From the NCBI GenBank assembly GCA_963580285.1, contig OY757024.1, forward strand, positions 125,736,045 to 125,800,044: 64,000 nt of DNA. The letters are read 5' to 3'. Positions within the stretch are counted from its first letter, which is position 1. Each line of letters starts with the position of its first letter. Origin of the DNA: Lucinisca nassula. Lineage: Eukaryota > Mollusca > Bivalvia > Lucinida > Lucinidae. Of the stretch, positions 41,275-50,599 are shown piece by piece. The position numbers were made by a program, and so were the translations under genes. The notes beneath the pieces were generated by a model. That model saw nothing but the letters and a program-made list of their open reading frames with translations, ran no database searches and had not been told where the DNA came from.

Positions 41275-41850
41275 AACAATTTTCAGATGAAAATGTTTGA
41301 TATTTTTTCTTATTGCTTGTCCACATATAGATTGTGGGTGCTCGTTAGAACCGCCTCGTTGAGGCGGTTCTAACGAGTAACCACAATCTATGTCTTTGAG
41401 CAAACATAAGGGAAAAATAAATACCAACATAAACCCTACTTTTCTCTTTACAAAGTGAACCGGCCCCGATAGCTCAGTTGGTAGAGTGTCCGCTCCGGGG
41501 AACGGGAGGTCTCGGGTTCGATCCCGGGCCGCGACATACCAAAGTCGTTAAAAATGGTACTAGCTGCTCCTCGCTTGGCACTCAGATTTACGGGGTAGAG
41601 CTAGGACTGGTCGATCCAGTGTCAGGATAATGTGACTGGGTGTGGTATCATGTAATGTGTCTGGGACATGATACTTCAGTGAGGCAGCACTATAAACGTG
41701 AGCATTGAGCTCCCTGTCGCAACCAGACACCGTCGTGATATGACTGAAAAATTGTTGAAAGCGACGTTAAACCCGAATTCACACACACACACACTCTTTA
41801 CAAAGTGGGGCTTAGGGGTATTTATTTCATGAACTTTGTTAATCTAATGC
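41275..41850 (+). mobile_element. HP-B MITE interrupted by SINE-3
   Basis: The left blocks ('tttcagatgaaaatgtttga'), core ('ctcgttagaaccgcctcgtt' plus complement) and right half ('aaaccctacttttctcttta') are followed by SINE-3 and then 'gggcttaggggtatttattt'. The right terminus is 'catgaactttgttaatctaa'. The left terminus is worn. Confidence 0.8.
41458..41793 (+). mobile_element. SINE-3, tRNA-derived, with 14-bp target duplication
   Basis: The head has 'tagctcagttggtagagtg' (A box) and 'ggttcgatcccgggcc' (B box), close to a tRNA with an altered anticodon arm. A central domain of about 200 bp follows ('gactggtcgatccagtgtca', 'gtgtctgggacatgatactt'), and a tail 'gaaagcgacgttaaaccc' with a ca repeat. 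The direct repeats ctctttacaaagtg at 41444-41457 and 41794-41807 are exact, and the interrupted HP-B sequence is restored when they are merged. The central domain may be one of the conserved metazoan SINE domains, which I could not verify. Confidence 0.92.
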
Positions 41851-42159
41851 AGGTCAATGCTCAGACATGAATGTTTCGTTTTTACCTAGGGAACCTTTAG
41901 ATGCATCATGTTTCTATACCCTGATTCTTGTTTTATGCTTTTTGTTTTCTTCTTTTTCATATAATCTTGCATTTTGCACATTTTATCAATCGTCAAATAT
42001 TTGCAGATTAAATAAAATATAAACTGACAGCTAAGCTTAAAAATGATTTATTGTTCTGCGGAATAAAAACATCATATAGATCTGATAAGATTTTGAATCC
42101 CAATCCATATAAAAATTATGTGTCTGTGCTCACGAAAAAGTGAATATGCCCAGCAATAA

Positions 42160-42270
42160 GCGAAAACTCAGATCAGGCTGCGCTGATATGCAGGCTAGTC
42201 AGAATTTTAGTTGCTGACTAGTCCGTCCTAGATCTTGGCGCACCAAAAGAGAAGCATTTTTACGTCATTG
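42160..42270. repeat. GATCAGGCTGCGC MITE remnant
   Basis: 'actcagatcaggctgcgctg' and 'gatatgcaggctagtcagaa' resemble the core of the MITEs at 26549 and 46774; the ends are lost. Confidence 0.55.
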
Positions 42271-42454
42271 CACGCGATTATATGCGCGCGCAGTCTTTTT
42301 TGAACCTTATTTGGTCGCAATATGGTGCCAGATTGTGCAATTGAGGCTAAGCAAGCAAAAGTGTATCTCTGGACCCGCGCGCATAGTGAATACTGCATAC
42401 GCGCAGTGTGATCGGGGTTTTCGCTTTGCTCTATGTGGACGCATGCTGTTTTGT

Positions 42455-42745
42455 TTTTGTTTGTATTTAGGTTTTACTTTACGGCCATGTCAACACTATT
42501 TAGGTTATTTTGGAAACACTGCTGCCGATTTGTGTGACTTTTACCCGACACTGAGAAAAAGTGACATCTCAAGCCCTACCGCCAGAGCACACTAAAAGTG
42601 TTTATATGCAGGGACGGTCCGACTCGCACCATTTGGCCTGTGCAGGCTTAGGCCTTCTAAGCGGTTTAGTACTCAGGTTCGTCAGTTGAAGCACTTTGCA
42701 GTCCAATCTATTTCTCCAAGCCCGCAGTGGTCGATCAGTTTATCC
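42455..42745 (-). mobile_element. SINE-1 copy, divergent
   Basis: The body is recognisable in reverse ('cgacttttacccgacact' type strings, 'gacatctcaagcccta', 'gtccgactcgcacc', 'gcaggcttaggccttctaag', 'ctatttctccaagcccg'). It is older than the other copies. Confidence 0.7.
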
Positions 42746-43205
42746 AACCACACTTCCTTGGCAGGCTTATACATAAGCGGTTAACCAGAACAGTGCACAT
42801 TCTTTGCCAGAAACTGACAGCTACCTTTCTTGAATCAGCAAAAGGGAGAGAATGACCACAGACAGTCTCCAAGAAAAAGTGTTGCCGCGACTCAACTTAA
42901 GTATGTCGCATATGAAAAAAAAAAGAATAGGCAATTTATGAAAATTATTTAGCCTAAAAAGTGTACAACACACTTCTGTTGCATGTTATTTTGGTCGATT
43001 GTTAGTCCATCGACCCAAAATTACTTAAGGGTCTGAGTTACGTAGCTATTAAACACGTGACTGTCACTGGCCATTAAAGCTTAACCACGGAACTTGATTT
43101 CAACTAGGAATAAAAGCACCCCCACCTTATTTTCAAGGTCAATAAGAGAGTCTACCTCTCAGATAAATACAACATATTTGTTTGTTTGTGTTTTAATTGT
43201 GTGTT

Positions 43206-43236
<31 letters not shown>

Positions 43237-43853
43237 TTTTTTCAGTGTAAGATCGAGTTTTGTTTCACCGAATGATCACCAGTTTCGTTCAGGCTTTAAA
43301 CTGTAATTGTAATGCAATTTCAAAGCGTCAGCTGTCACGATAGAGAAAAAAACAAACACATAAAAAAACGTTTCCATGGCGATTTCGCGTCGATTTAGAG
43401 GTGTTCATTGGGTTTACAGGGTATAATATTGGGCGAAAGCTGAAAGTTTACTACAGGGAATAGCTTGGAATGTATTCTATCAAATAGTTCACTTGTAATT
43501 TGAACTCAAATAATGTTCGTGTTTTCTAAGCTTAGCTTACCTGGCGCCCCGTGCATTGATTACGTTGTGTCGGCGCTAAACGTGACGTCATCGACGTCTT
43601 AATGACGTGCGAAAGTGTCTGGTATTATTTACGTGAAGCTAGTTGACGTCAAATAAACATAGTTTTATCTGATTTTTCGATGATACATCCATAAATCTTT
43701 ACTGTTTGTAGTGACGTTGTTGATTTCGATTCTACTGAGAAATCACAATATTTCATGGAAAAGCTTGTGAGAAAAGACACTCAATGGAACATTCTACTAA
43801 GCATATACAATCTGTGTTTTCAGGAAATGGCAATGTTTTGAGCCTTGAAAAAT
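42746..43853. other. Unassigned sequence with a (GT)n microsatellite
   Basis: A gt tract lies at about 43199-43237. No coding frame or repeat family is recognised in the rest. Confidence 0.5.
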
Positions 43854-44135
43854 CATTTCGATAACACAAACGTGCGACCAAAATATATATTACACACCTT
43901 TATACTTCCATAACGGTAAATCTCCTGACAAAATCGTCATATTATTCTTATTGAGGCTCAGGACATAAGTTGTGGGTGCTCGTTAGAACCGCCTCATTGA
44001 GGCGGTTCTAACGAGTACCCACAACCTATGTTTATGAGCAGAACAAAACAAATGTATACCCCTGAAAACCACAGTTTTCGCTATATAAAGTGAGGTTTAG
44101 AGGGGTGTTTATAACACGGACTTGTTCACTTGATG
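43854..44135 (+). mobile_element. HP-B MITE, complete
   Basis: 'catttcgataacacaaacgt' at left and 'cttgttcacttgatg' at right, with t on both flanks. The core arms are exact apart from the conserved G/T position ('gtgggtgctcg' versus 'cgagtacccac'). Confidence 0.85.
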
Positions 44136-44164
44136 TGCACTATGTCACGGTAGGTTAACGAATT

Positions 44165-44196
44165 TTTTGGGTCATAAAAAAAAAAAAAAAAAAAAA
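44165..44196 (+). repeat. Poly(A) tract
   Basis: A run of about 22 A follows 'gggtcataaa'. No retroposon body could be attached to it. Confidence 0.8.
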
Positions 44197-44384
44197 GATA
44201 TCACTGACAGCACTTGTGGGTTGACTGTCTCTGAGTGTAGATGGGGAAAGCGGTCCTGGAGGGGAACTTGAACAGTAGCAAACAGTGTGGAAGGCGATTA
44301 ACCTCCCTGTTCTGTGGCCTCTGATCTGGGCCTATACGGTTTACTAATATCCCAGCACATGAGTCCTTGTTTTTCAGATAACCA

Positions 44385-44770
44385 TATGTATCAGTTACCC
44401 CCTATATTATTTGCATTGTGACACCTTAACCTGATAAAGATATGCTATCTCAGGACATCTAAGCTTTATCAGATCAACGTGATATTGCACTTCTATGGAC
44501 TAGGTTACTGGAAAAAAATAGCAAAACTGTAGGAGTGCACAAGGGGATTAACTGATAAATAGAATGCCAGATTCGTGTCATTTAGTATCAAGTTTACCAG
44601 GCTCGGACTCGAGAACGCATATAGCATCGCTCGACAAGCCTCGCGATTCTACAAGCGTTCTCGAAGCATTGACTGATAAACCTGACATCAAAAGACACGA
44701 ACCTGGTATTCTCTATTTACCAAGCGCTCTGGCGTCTCAGGGACAAGACTAACAGGGCAATATCTGGATA
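44385..44770 (+). repeat. Dispersed repeat, uninterrupted partner of 9895-10680
   Basis: It has the same landmarks and order as the copy at 9895 but no internal insertion. Its second half is an inverted repeat with 'cgtgtcatttagtatcaagt' and 'acctgacatcaaaagacacg' as arms, and 'cctcgcgattctacaagcgt' near the centre. Confidence 0.7.
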
Positions 44771-45229
44771 TTTACATGGTCAGTGAAAGTCACGTGAACA
44801 ATAGCAGGTGGAATACTCCGGTAGTTAGTAACTTTGAGTGGATTGATAGATAATACATCGGCTGAAAAAAAAATGTTAATGCATGAGTAGGACAGTGTGT
44901 ATCAGATAAGAATATCCACTCCCTAGGTTGCCTTGGTAATGATAATTTTATTGCAATAGATGTTATCTTAATGAATTCAGTAATTATTTAGATTTAGGTA
45001 AATCTATTTTCAGCACAAATGAATATTTGTATTTTTCGAGAAACATCAGTACTTGGGTGGATGATTAATTTCAGTCATGTAAGTAGGTAAATAAGAGCCT
45101 AAAGTGTTCAGAAATTGCTAAAAGCATACAGAGTTAATGAAAATAGCACATTGAGACGAATTGCGCGGCCCGTCAGTGTTATTTTGGTTAAGCCGACTTT
45201 TTATCGGTTTTGAAGAAGGGTCAGTTCTG
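44771..45229. other. No recognisable feature
   Basis: No gene or recognised repeat seen. Confidence 0.4.
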
Positions 45230-45500
45230 TGTTCTTTAGAAAATCTCTGTTCTTAAGGGGAACGGGAACGTCTGGCAGATTTTTTCCCATTTTCCAAAGG
45301 GAGACAACTTTCGGGGCTTCCTGTTCCTTTTTATTTAAGCCCTGTCCCACTGAAAAAGGGGTCTACTCTTTAAGGAAAGCATTTGCTCCTGAGGAGCAAA
45401 TTCTTTCCTTTAAGTGTTGACCCCTATTGACATGAGAGACAAAAATACTTTTGCAGGAGTTGCCTCCCCTGAAGGTGTTCCCATTCTCCTTAATTGGTTG
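45230..45500. repeat. Foldback element
   Basis: The centre 'aaagcatttgctcctgagga' pairs with 'tcctgaggagcaaattcttt'. The outer blocks 'cttaaggggaacgggaac' and 'gttcccattctccttaa' are inverted ends about 250 bp apart. Confidence 0.7.
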
Positions 45501-45599
45501 CGGGCCGTGCATAGCTGCAAATGCTGGTATTTATATTCACCCTGTAGTTCACTATTGAGACGAATCCGTAAATACTTTGACACACGCTACGGCACATGA

Positions 45600-45721
45600 T
45601 AGTTTAGTGACGTCAAGAGACATCATGGTTCTCTCCATTATGATTGGTCGATGGCGACGTTATGACGAAATGCCGTCGTTTCGCTATTAATAGGAAACTG
45701 TTAACAACTGTTTTCTTGTTT
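45600..45721 (+). repeat. Repeat shared with 63060-63160, target of a SINE-1
   Basis: 'gatggcgacgttatgacg' and 'ctgttttcttgttt' are shared with 63065-63150. The latter is not interrupted by the SINE and so represents the empty target site. Confidence 0.65.
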
Positions 45722-46019
45722 TGTTTGTTTGATTTGAGGTTTAACGTCCCCGTCAACACTATAAAGGTCATTTTGGAGTCGTTGCTTCCAATTTTGTGGG
45801 ACTTTTACCCGACATTGAGACGAAATGACATCTCAAGCCCTGTCGCCAAATGCAACCAATAGGGTTTATTAGCATGGACGGTCCGCCTCGCACCGCGGTT
45901 CCTGGACAGGCTTAGATCCTCTAAGCGGTTTACCATTACTAGTGTGCGGGCCGGATTCAGCTCTGCGTGGAAGCATCATGCAGCCCATATATTTCTTCAA
46001 GCCCCTTTGGGCGGGGGCA
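45722..46019 (-). mobile_element. SINE-1 copy, nearly complete, with target duplication
   Basis: The reversed copy runs from 'tgtttgtttgatttgaggtt' to 'tttgggcgggggca'. The direct repeat tgttttcttgttt is at about 45709-45721 and 46020-46032. It is one of the least decayed SINE-1 copies. Confidence 0.9.
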
Positions 46020-46049
46020 TGTTTTCTTGTTTAAATTTAGCTTTTAAAT

Positions 46050-46298
46050 CTGGGGCCAGTTGTTCAACACTAATAACATCATTAGTTAAATGACGTATCA
46101 TTAAAACGATTGATAATTATGACAAATATACTAATGTTTTTGCTGCAAAAATGTGAGCAGCTTTTGCAGATGCAAAAGCTGCTCACGTATTTTCAGCAAA
46201 AATACCACTGTATTAGATATTGTACTTCCTAGAACAGTTAACGGTTTAACCACTAACGAGCTCGTTAAGCTAACGATGCTTTGAACAACTGGGCCCAG
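46050..46298. mobile_element. MITE with CTGGGGCCAGTTGTTCAA ends
   Basis: The inverted ends are ctggggccagttgttcaa and ttgaacaactgggcccag. An internal palindrome has 'tgagcagcttttgcagatgc' and 'aaaagctgctca'. The 249-bp element has no frame. Confidence 0.85.
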
Positions 46299-46468
46299 AT
46301 ATTTAATCAAATAATGGAAGGGGAATAACGTAAATACATGTACATGTATAAGAAATAAGCATAATGTATTTAACATTTGTTGAAGTATGAACAACGTCGG
46401 GTTATTTTGCGCATGATATGATGTTGTTCTTACTTCATTGAACCTTAAAAATTACCTCAAGTTCTCAT

Positions 46469-46702
46469 TAACACACCCGTGTGACATAGTACATTTTATC
46501 ACATCTCCAAAATGGCTACTTTTCTCAGGAAAGCCCGTTATATTTCCTTTATTTATACTGCAAGGCGGTTCTAATGAGTACCCACAATCTATGTTTTTGG
46601 GCAGAAATAAGGATAATATGGCATACCCCTGTGAACCCCAATTTTACTATATAAAATATGGTTAAAGGGGGTCAAAATTATACAGCCGTGTTTTCGTGGT
46701 GA
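46469..46702 (+). mobile_element. Chimeric MITE: HP-B left end, HP-A right end
   Basis: The left part ('cattaacacacccgtgtgac', 'atctccaaaatggctacttt') is HP-B. The right part ('gtgaaccccaattttacta', 'ggtcaaaattatac', 'cgtgttttcg') is HP-A. The join lies in the core, of which only the right arm remains ('aaggcggttctaatgagtac'). Confidence 0.8.
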
Positions 46703-46773
46703 TTAGTTCGAATCAGGCATAGTAAACCAGTCAATGGTGTTTGAGTGATTGATGCTAAACTGTACTTTCGTTT

Positions 46774-47009
46774 GAGCCGGGGCAGAGCATTTCCTACAAT
46801 TCACATGTGCGCCCAGCAAAGAATCAGATCAGCCTGCGCAACCATACAGTCTGATCAGAGACTTCTCTTGCTGCATGAAGGAGCATTGGGTCCTTAGATA
46901 TCCTTAGAGCGCACGACGAAGACAAAGATCAGACTGCGCGAATGCGCAGGCCGATCTGAGGCTTCGCTGGGCGCACATGTAAATTGTTGGAAATGCTGTG
47001 CCCCGGTTC
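46774..47009. mobile_element. GATCAGCCTGCGC MITE, complete, 44-bp inverted ends
   Basis: The ends begin gagccggggcagagcatttc and, reversed, gaaccggggcacagcatttc, and continue through 'acatgtgcgcccagc'. The interior carries 'agacttctcttgctgcatga' and 'cgaatgcgcaggccgatct'. The same family is seen at 26549 and 31332. Confidence 0.88.
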
Positions 47010-47149
47010 ATTTATCTTCCTAAAGGTATGTGTACTGATAAATGTATAAATGCAGAATTCCCGTTGATAAGTTGTACATATTTATTGTGATTAAATTAAT
47101 ATAAAAAAAAACATGTCATCGAGAGAAATTATTGTACTTGTCATTTTTT

Positions 47150-47394
47150 GTTTTGTTGTTTTTTTTTTTTTTTTGGTTTTACGGCCCTTTCAAGATTATT
47201 TCACTCATATCGAGCCGATCGTTAATCAGAGGTGGGCGGAAACCAGAGTACCCGGAGAATAACAACATGGCCTTCCGTTGCAGAACTTGGCGTCTCACAT
47301 GTGACCCGAGCGGGGCTCGAACCACAGCGGTGAGAGACCTAATGATCAAGAGTCAGCGCTCTTAACCACTAGGCCACGGAGGCCCGTTTTGTTC
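47150..47394 (-). mobile_element. SINE-4, tRNA-derived, reverse orientation
   Basis: Read on the minus strand it begins with 'ggcctccgtggcctagtgg' (A-box-like), has 'ggttcgagccccgc' (B box) and 'gtcacatgtgagacgcc', and ends with 'cgtaaaaccaaaaaa', the A-rich tail seen as a T run at 47158-47176. The tRNA-like part has an enlarged variable region, so it is a SINE head and not a working tRNA. Confidence 0.88.
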
Positions 47395-47518
47395 TTGTCA
47401 TAGTTCTGTCATTTCTGCTGCACGAAGAGCTAACTGACACTGAGGTGGCCAGACGCGCTTTTGTGAAGCATAATACGAAGACTGCTCTCATTTTCTCAAA
47501 GATCGGCGTTTTATCTAT

Positions 47519-47690
47519 TTGGTTTTGGTTTTACGGCTCTTTCAAGATTATTTCACTTATTTCGAGCCGATCGATAATCAGAGATGGGCGAGAACCGGGG
47601 AACCGGAGAAAATCCACTTGACCTTCCATTGCAGAATAACAGTGGTGAGAGACCTAATGCTCTTATCCACTAGGCCGCGGAGCCCCGTAT
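47519..47690 (-). mobile_element. SINE-4 copy with internal deletion
   Basis: It has the same tail ('ttggttttacggctctttca') and body ('cgagccgatcgataatcaga') as 47150 and the same head ('ccactaggccgcggagcccc'), but the part with the B box is missing. A smaller piece of the family lies at 54124-54180. Confidence 0.82.
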
Positions 47691-47779
47691 CAAAAGGCGG
47701 CTTATATTGTTTGCTGATATTCTATTAGAGCGGAATTCTTGCTCTTTTGATAGACCAGTCACTGTGAAAGGCTCGTGCG

Positions 47780-47862
47780 TAAAGTGAACACTCAGATCAG
47801 CGAAGACGCAAATGTCCAGGCTGATCTGAGTCTTCGCTGGTCGCACAGTTCTGTTTGTAGGT
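47780..47862. repeat. GATCAG MITE core fragment
   Basis: 'ctcagatcagcgaagacgca' and 'ggctgatctgagtcttcgct' form a hairpin related to the cores at 46774 and 26549. Confidence 0.6.
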
Positions 47863-48124
47863 TTTATTGGAGAGCGGGCTCATATTTAATGACAATCATT
47901 GTGGACGGGTTTACACTTTCGTCTATATGCACGTGTGCTTTCGTTCTGATTTTTGTTTTCTTCACTCATCTAATTTGGCTTATGACTTTTTGACAGCGCT
48001 GCGTGAACGAACTGGTATCCAATTGGTCACGAATTGATTAAGCAACGTCGTATCAACCTCGATGCATCGGTGTTGATAAACGTTGTGCGCGTTTCACCTG
48101 AGATGAAGAATGGTTAAATACTCA

Positions 48125-48350
48125 ACACGTTAACCCTTGTCCTGCAGAGCCCGGATATGTTCTATCTTTCAAACAATGTAGATCCAGATAAGATGGCTTC
48201 TGAAGAAGCCATCTGATCAGGATCTTCATTGTTTGTCACACAGTTTATAAATTTGTTGCAATAATCTGCATCAAGTAATCTGATTGGCTGATAATCAGTA
48301 GTGGGTGTTGCATATTTAAATATTCAGCAGGGCATGGGTTAACAAAATTC
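48125..48350. mobile_element. TTAACCC-ended MITE
   Basis: The inverted ends 'acgttaacccttgtcctgc' and 'gcagggcatgggttaac' enclose the palindrome 'gatggcttctgaagaagcca'. It shares the core with 31835 and 48535. Confidence 0.8.
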
Positions 48351-48361
48351 TGTGTAATGAA

Positions 48362-48520
48362 CACTCCATGAGTACCCGCTAGAACCGCATTCGCGTACCA
48401 CGTTTCTCAAGCACAAATCAGAAAAATCACCGTTTCATAAAAAAAAACAAGAATGTTTGTGTTAGCAACATGAAAGACAGCGTTATCTCTCATGGGTGTG
48501 TTATCCTTATGTCTTATAAA
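48362..48520 (-). mobile_element. HP-B remnant
   Basis: 'gagtacccgctagaaccgc' and 'aaatcagaaaaatcaccgt', then 'tctctcatgggtgtgttatc', keep the order of a reversed HP-B, but the palindrome is largely lost. Confidence 0.55.
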
Positions 48521-48534
48521 TAGCAGGTTTCCTT

Positions 48535-48750
48535 CCTTAACCCTTATCCTGCTGCATAAATTAATTTAGCCACACCCATTTACACTTCAACCAATCAAAT
48601 TATTTGATGTAGTATATTCATTCGGATTCGCAAACTTAATGTCAAACATTGTAGATCCAGATCAGATGGCTTCTGAAGAAGCCATCTGATCTGAATCTAC
48701 ACTGTTTGCAAAGGTAGGGGTAGTCGTGAACAGAAGGATAAGGGCTACGA
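48535..48750. mobile_element. TTAACCC-ended MITE
   Basis: The ends are 'cttaacccttatcctgctgc' and 'gaacagaaggataagggcta'. The palindrome 'gatggcttctgaagaagcca' is flanked by 'gtagatccagatca' and 'ctgaatctacac'. Confidence 0.82.
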
Positions 48751-48929
48751 GTAGCATTTTGATCAAACAAGTATTTGTTTCAATTCAAGCTGCAAAGATT
48801 TAAATGTAGCTTATATTCAGCTGTTTGCTCTAAACTATTTGAACATACTACATGTCAAAGGTAATGTCTCAGCTGGGACGCTCCAAGCAAAAGGGAGTCT
48901 TTGCCTGTGCAATGGTGCATTCTTTCATC

Positions 48930-49149
48930 TTTCTTCAACACGTATATTTCTGTGCTAATATTACATATTTGTCTTATTTCTGCGCCAAATATTGATTTCA
49001 GGTGCTCGTTAGAACCGCCTCATGAAGCATCTACAGTGTATGTTTTGAAGCAGAATTGAGAATTATGTATACCCCGTGTAAACGTCCGTTTTCTCAAAGT
49101 AAAAGTGGGGTACACAGGTAGTGTACAATACACGGACTTGTTAACATAA
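48930..49149 (+). mobile_element. HP-B MITE, core truncated
   Basis: 'tttgtcttatttctgcgcca', 'gtgctcgttagaaccgcctc', then directly 'atgaagcatctacagtgtat', so one arm is missing. The right end 'cacggacttgttaacataat' is good. Confidence 0.72.
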
Positions 49150-49224
49150 TGGAGAAGCCAAATTCGGTCTGCTTTCCCAGTACACCTTTCGCGGTCTGCA
49201 TGTGGAGCATTATGTCAATAGGTA

Positions 49225-49312
49225 ACCTGACAGCGAACAGCGAAGACGCTGCTCAGTCTGTGCGAATGCGCAGACTGAGCAGGGTCTCCGCTTGGCGAAC
49301 ATGCCCGAAGAT
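49225..49312. repeat. GC-rich hairpin (GATCAG/GCTCAGTC MITE core)
   Basis: 'cagcgaagacgctgctcagt' with 'actgagcagggtctccgctt' around 'ctgtgcgaatgcgcag'. No ends identified. Confidence 0.6.
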
Positions 49313-49364
49313 ATGCTTTCGTTTGGCTCTGCCCGTATACGTACCTTGGCTGGGACAGTATAAT

Positions 49365-50206
49365 CTAAAGCCCCAGTCTCTGTCACGTATTGAGGCCAAG
49401 GTTTTACTATGTTTCCAATCCCTACGTTTGATGCCTAAATGCGTGGTGATTGCATGGAGATTGCGCGGGGATTAGGTGGAAGTTAATGCCTTTCACGTTC
49501 CTCCGTGATCGCGGACTGTATCCTCCGTGATCGCGGGCGGTATAACCAACACGGCGAGCGTACTGTAAAAACAATACCTATCAAAACCTACTGAAACCTA
49601 ATAAAACGTAAAATGAAACGTAGCAAAACATATTAGGACGTAGGAAACCGTTGGTATTGCGTAGTAATACATGTTCGTAGAGGACCGACAGGTATATTGC
49701 CAATTGCTATTTTGTACCTATTCTACGTTTTAGTATGTTTTACTGGTTTTCGCTAGGTACTGTTGTCGGCAGATAAGTTGAAAGTGACGTCGGCGAATGT
49801 TTTTGTTATTAAGAATTGTCCACTGTTGTCAAAAGGTAACAACGCTTCAGTAATGATAATTATAACGGTATAGTCTGTCTTGCCACCCAATGATGGGCAT
49901 GCTAATGATAACGGTGCAACCTGTCAAACCTACCTGTGGTGATATACTGTTTTACGTCACTGTCTACTTATTCTCCGGCAATATAATATCGCAATACCAC
50001 GTATGATTTGAAAATTTCAAAACAAACATAGCTGGGTCACATATGTAGCCATGTATAGCCGTATGGACTACCTTTTAACAACGCTGTACTATGATTATTG
50101 CCGTTCTGCTACGTTTGAAAAAATAAAAAAAAAACAACAACGTAAAACAAAGTAGGAACAAAAGTAAAACCTGGCGCTCAATACGTGACAGTGAGACTGG
50201 CTTAAG
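49365..50206. mobile_element. 842-bp element with inverted ends of about 55 bp
   Basis: The left end ctaaagccccagtctctgtc continues 'acgtattgaggcc' and 'aaggttttactatg'. The right end, reversed, reads cttaagccagtctcactgtc then 'acgtattgagcgcc' and 'aggttttact'. The interior is AT-rich, with several 'aaacctactgaaacctaata' and 'acgtagcaaaacatattagg' strings and no long frame. It is a non-autonomous DNA transposon of unknown superfamily. Confidence 0.82.
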
Positions 50207-50599
50207 ATTCCATATCAGTCTAAATTGCATATGTATAATATATGTGACTCATTTTTATATATGTTTGATATTTTATGTACATTATGTTTATATATGAAAT
50301 TGTTATTCTGTGAAAAAATAAAACCAGATGAAATCAAACAGACGCTTCCTGTAGTTTTTGTTATCATCCAGGTGCCTATGGGCACGCATTGTCTAATTAG
50401 GGAACGCATAATTAGGGGATAACTGTTTTCAGACTTGTCATTTAGGGCAGGTAAATCGGCGATTTTATGTTCGGAAATTTCGTTTTACTGCGACGCAATA
50501 GTAATTTGCAATCGTAATTTGCAACCGTTAAAACCGACGATTTGCATGTACCTCCCCAAATGACAATTTTCAATACAGTTTATTCCAATTCTAGTGCAC
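50207..50599. other. No recognisable feature
   Basis: No gene or recognised repeat seen. Confidence 0.4.

Noticed and set aside
41461..41536. tRNA gene
   Set aside because: It is the head of SINE-3, flanked by a 14-bp target duplication; the anticodon arm is abnormal.
42311..42595. 94-codon + strand frame
   Set aside because: More than half of it lies in a reversed SINE-1 copy.
49149..49475. 108-codon + strand frame
   Set aside because: It begins at the edge of an HP-B copy and passes through a MITE hairpin and the end of the 842-bp element. No protein similarity is recognised.
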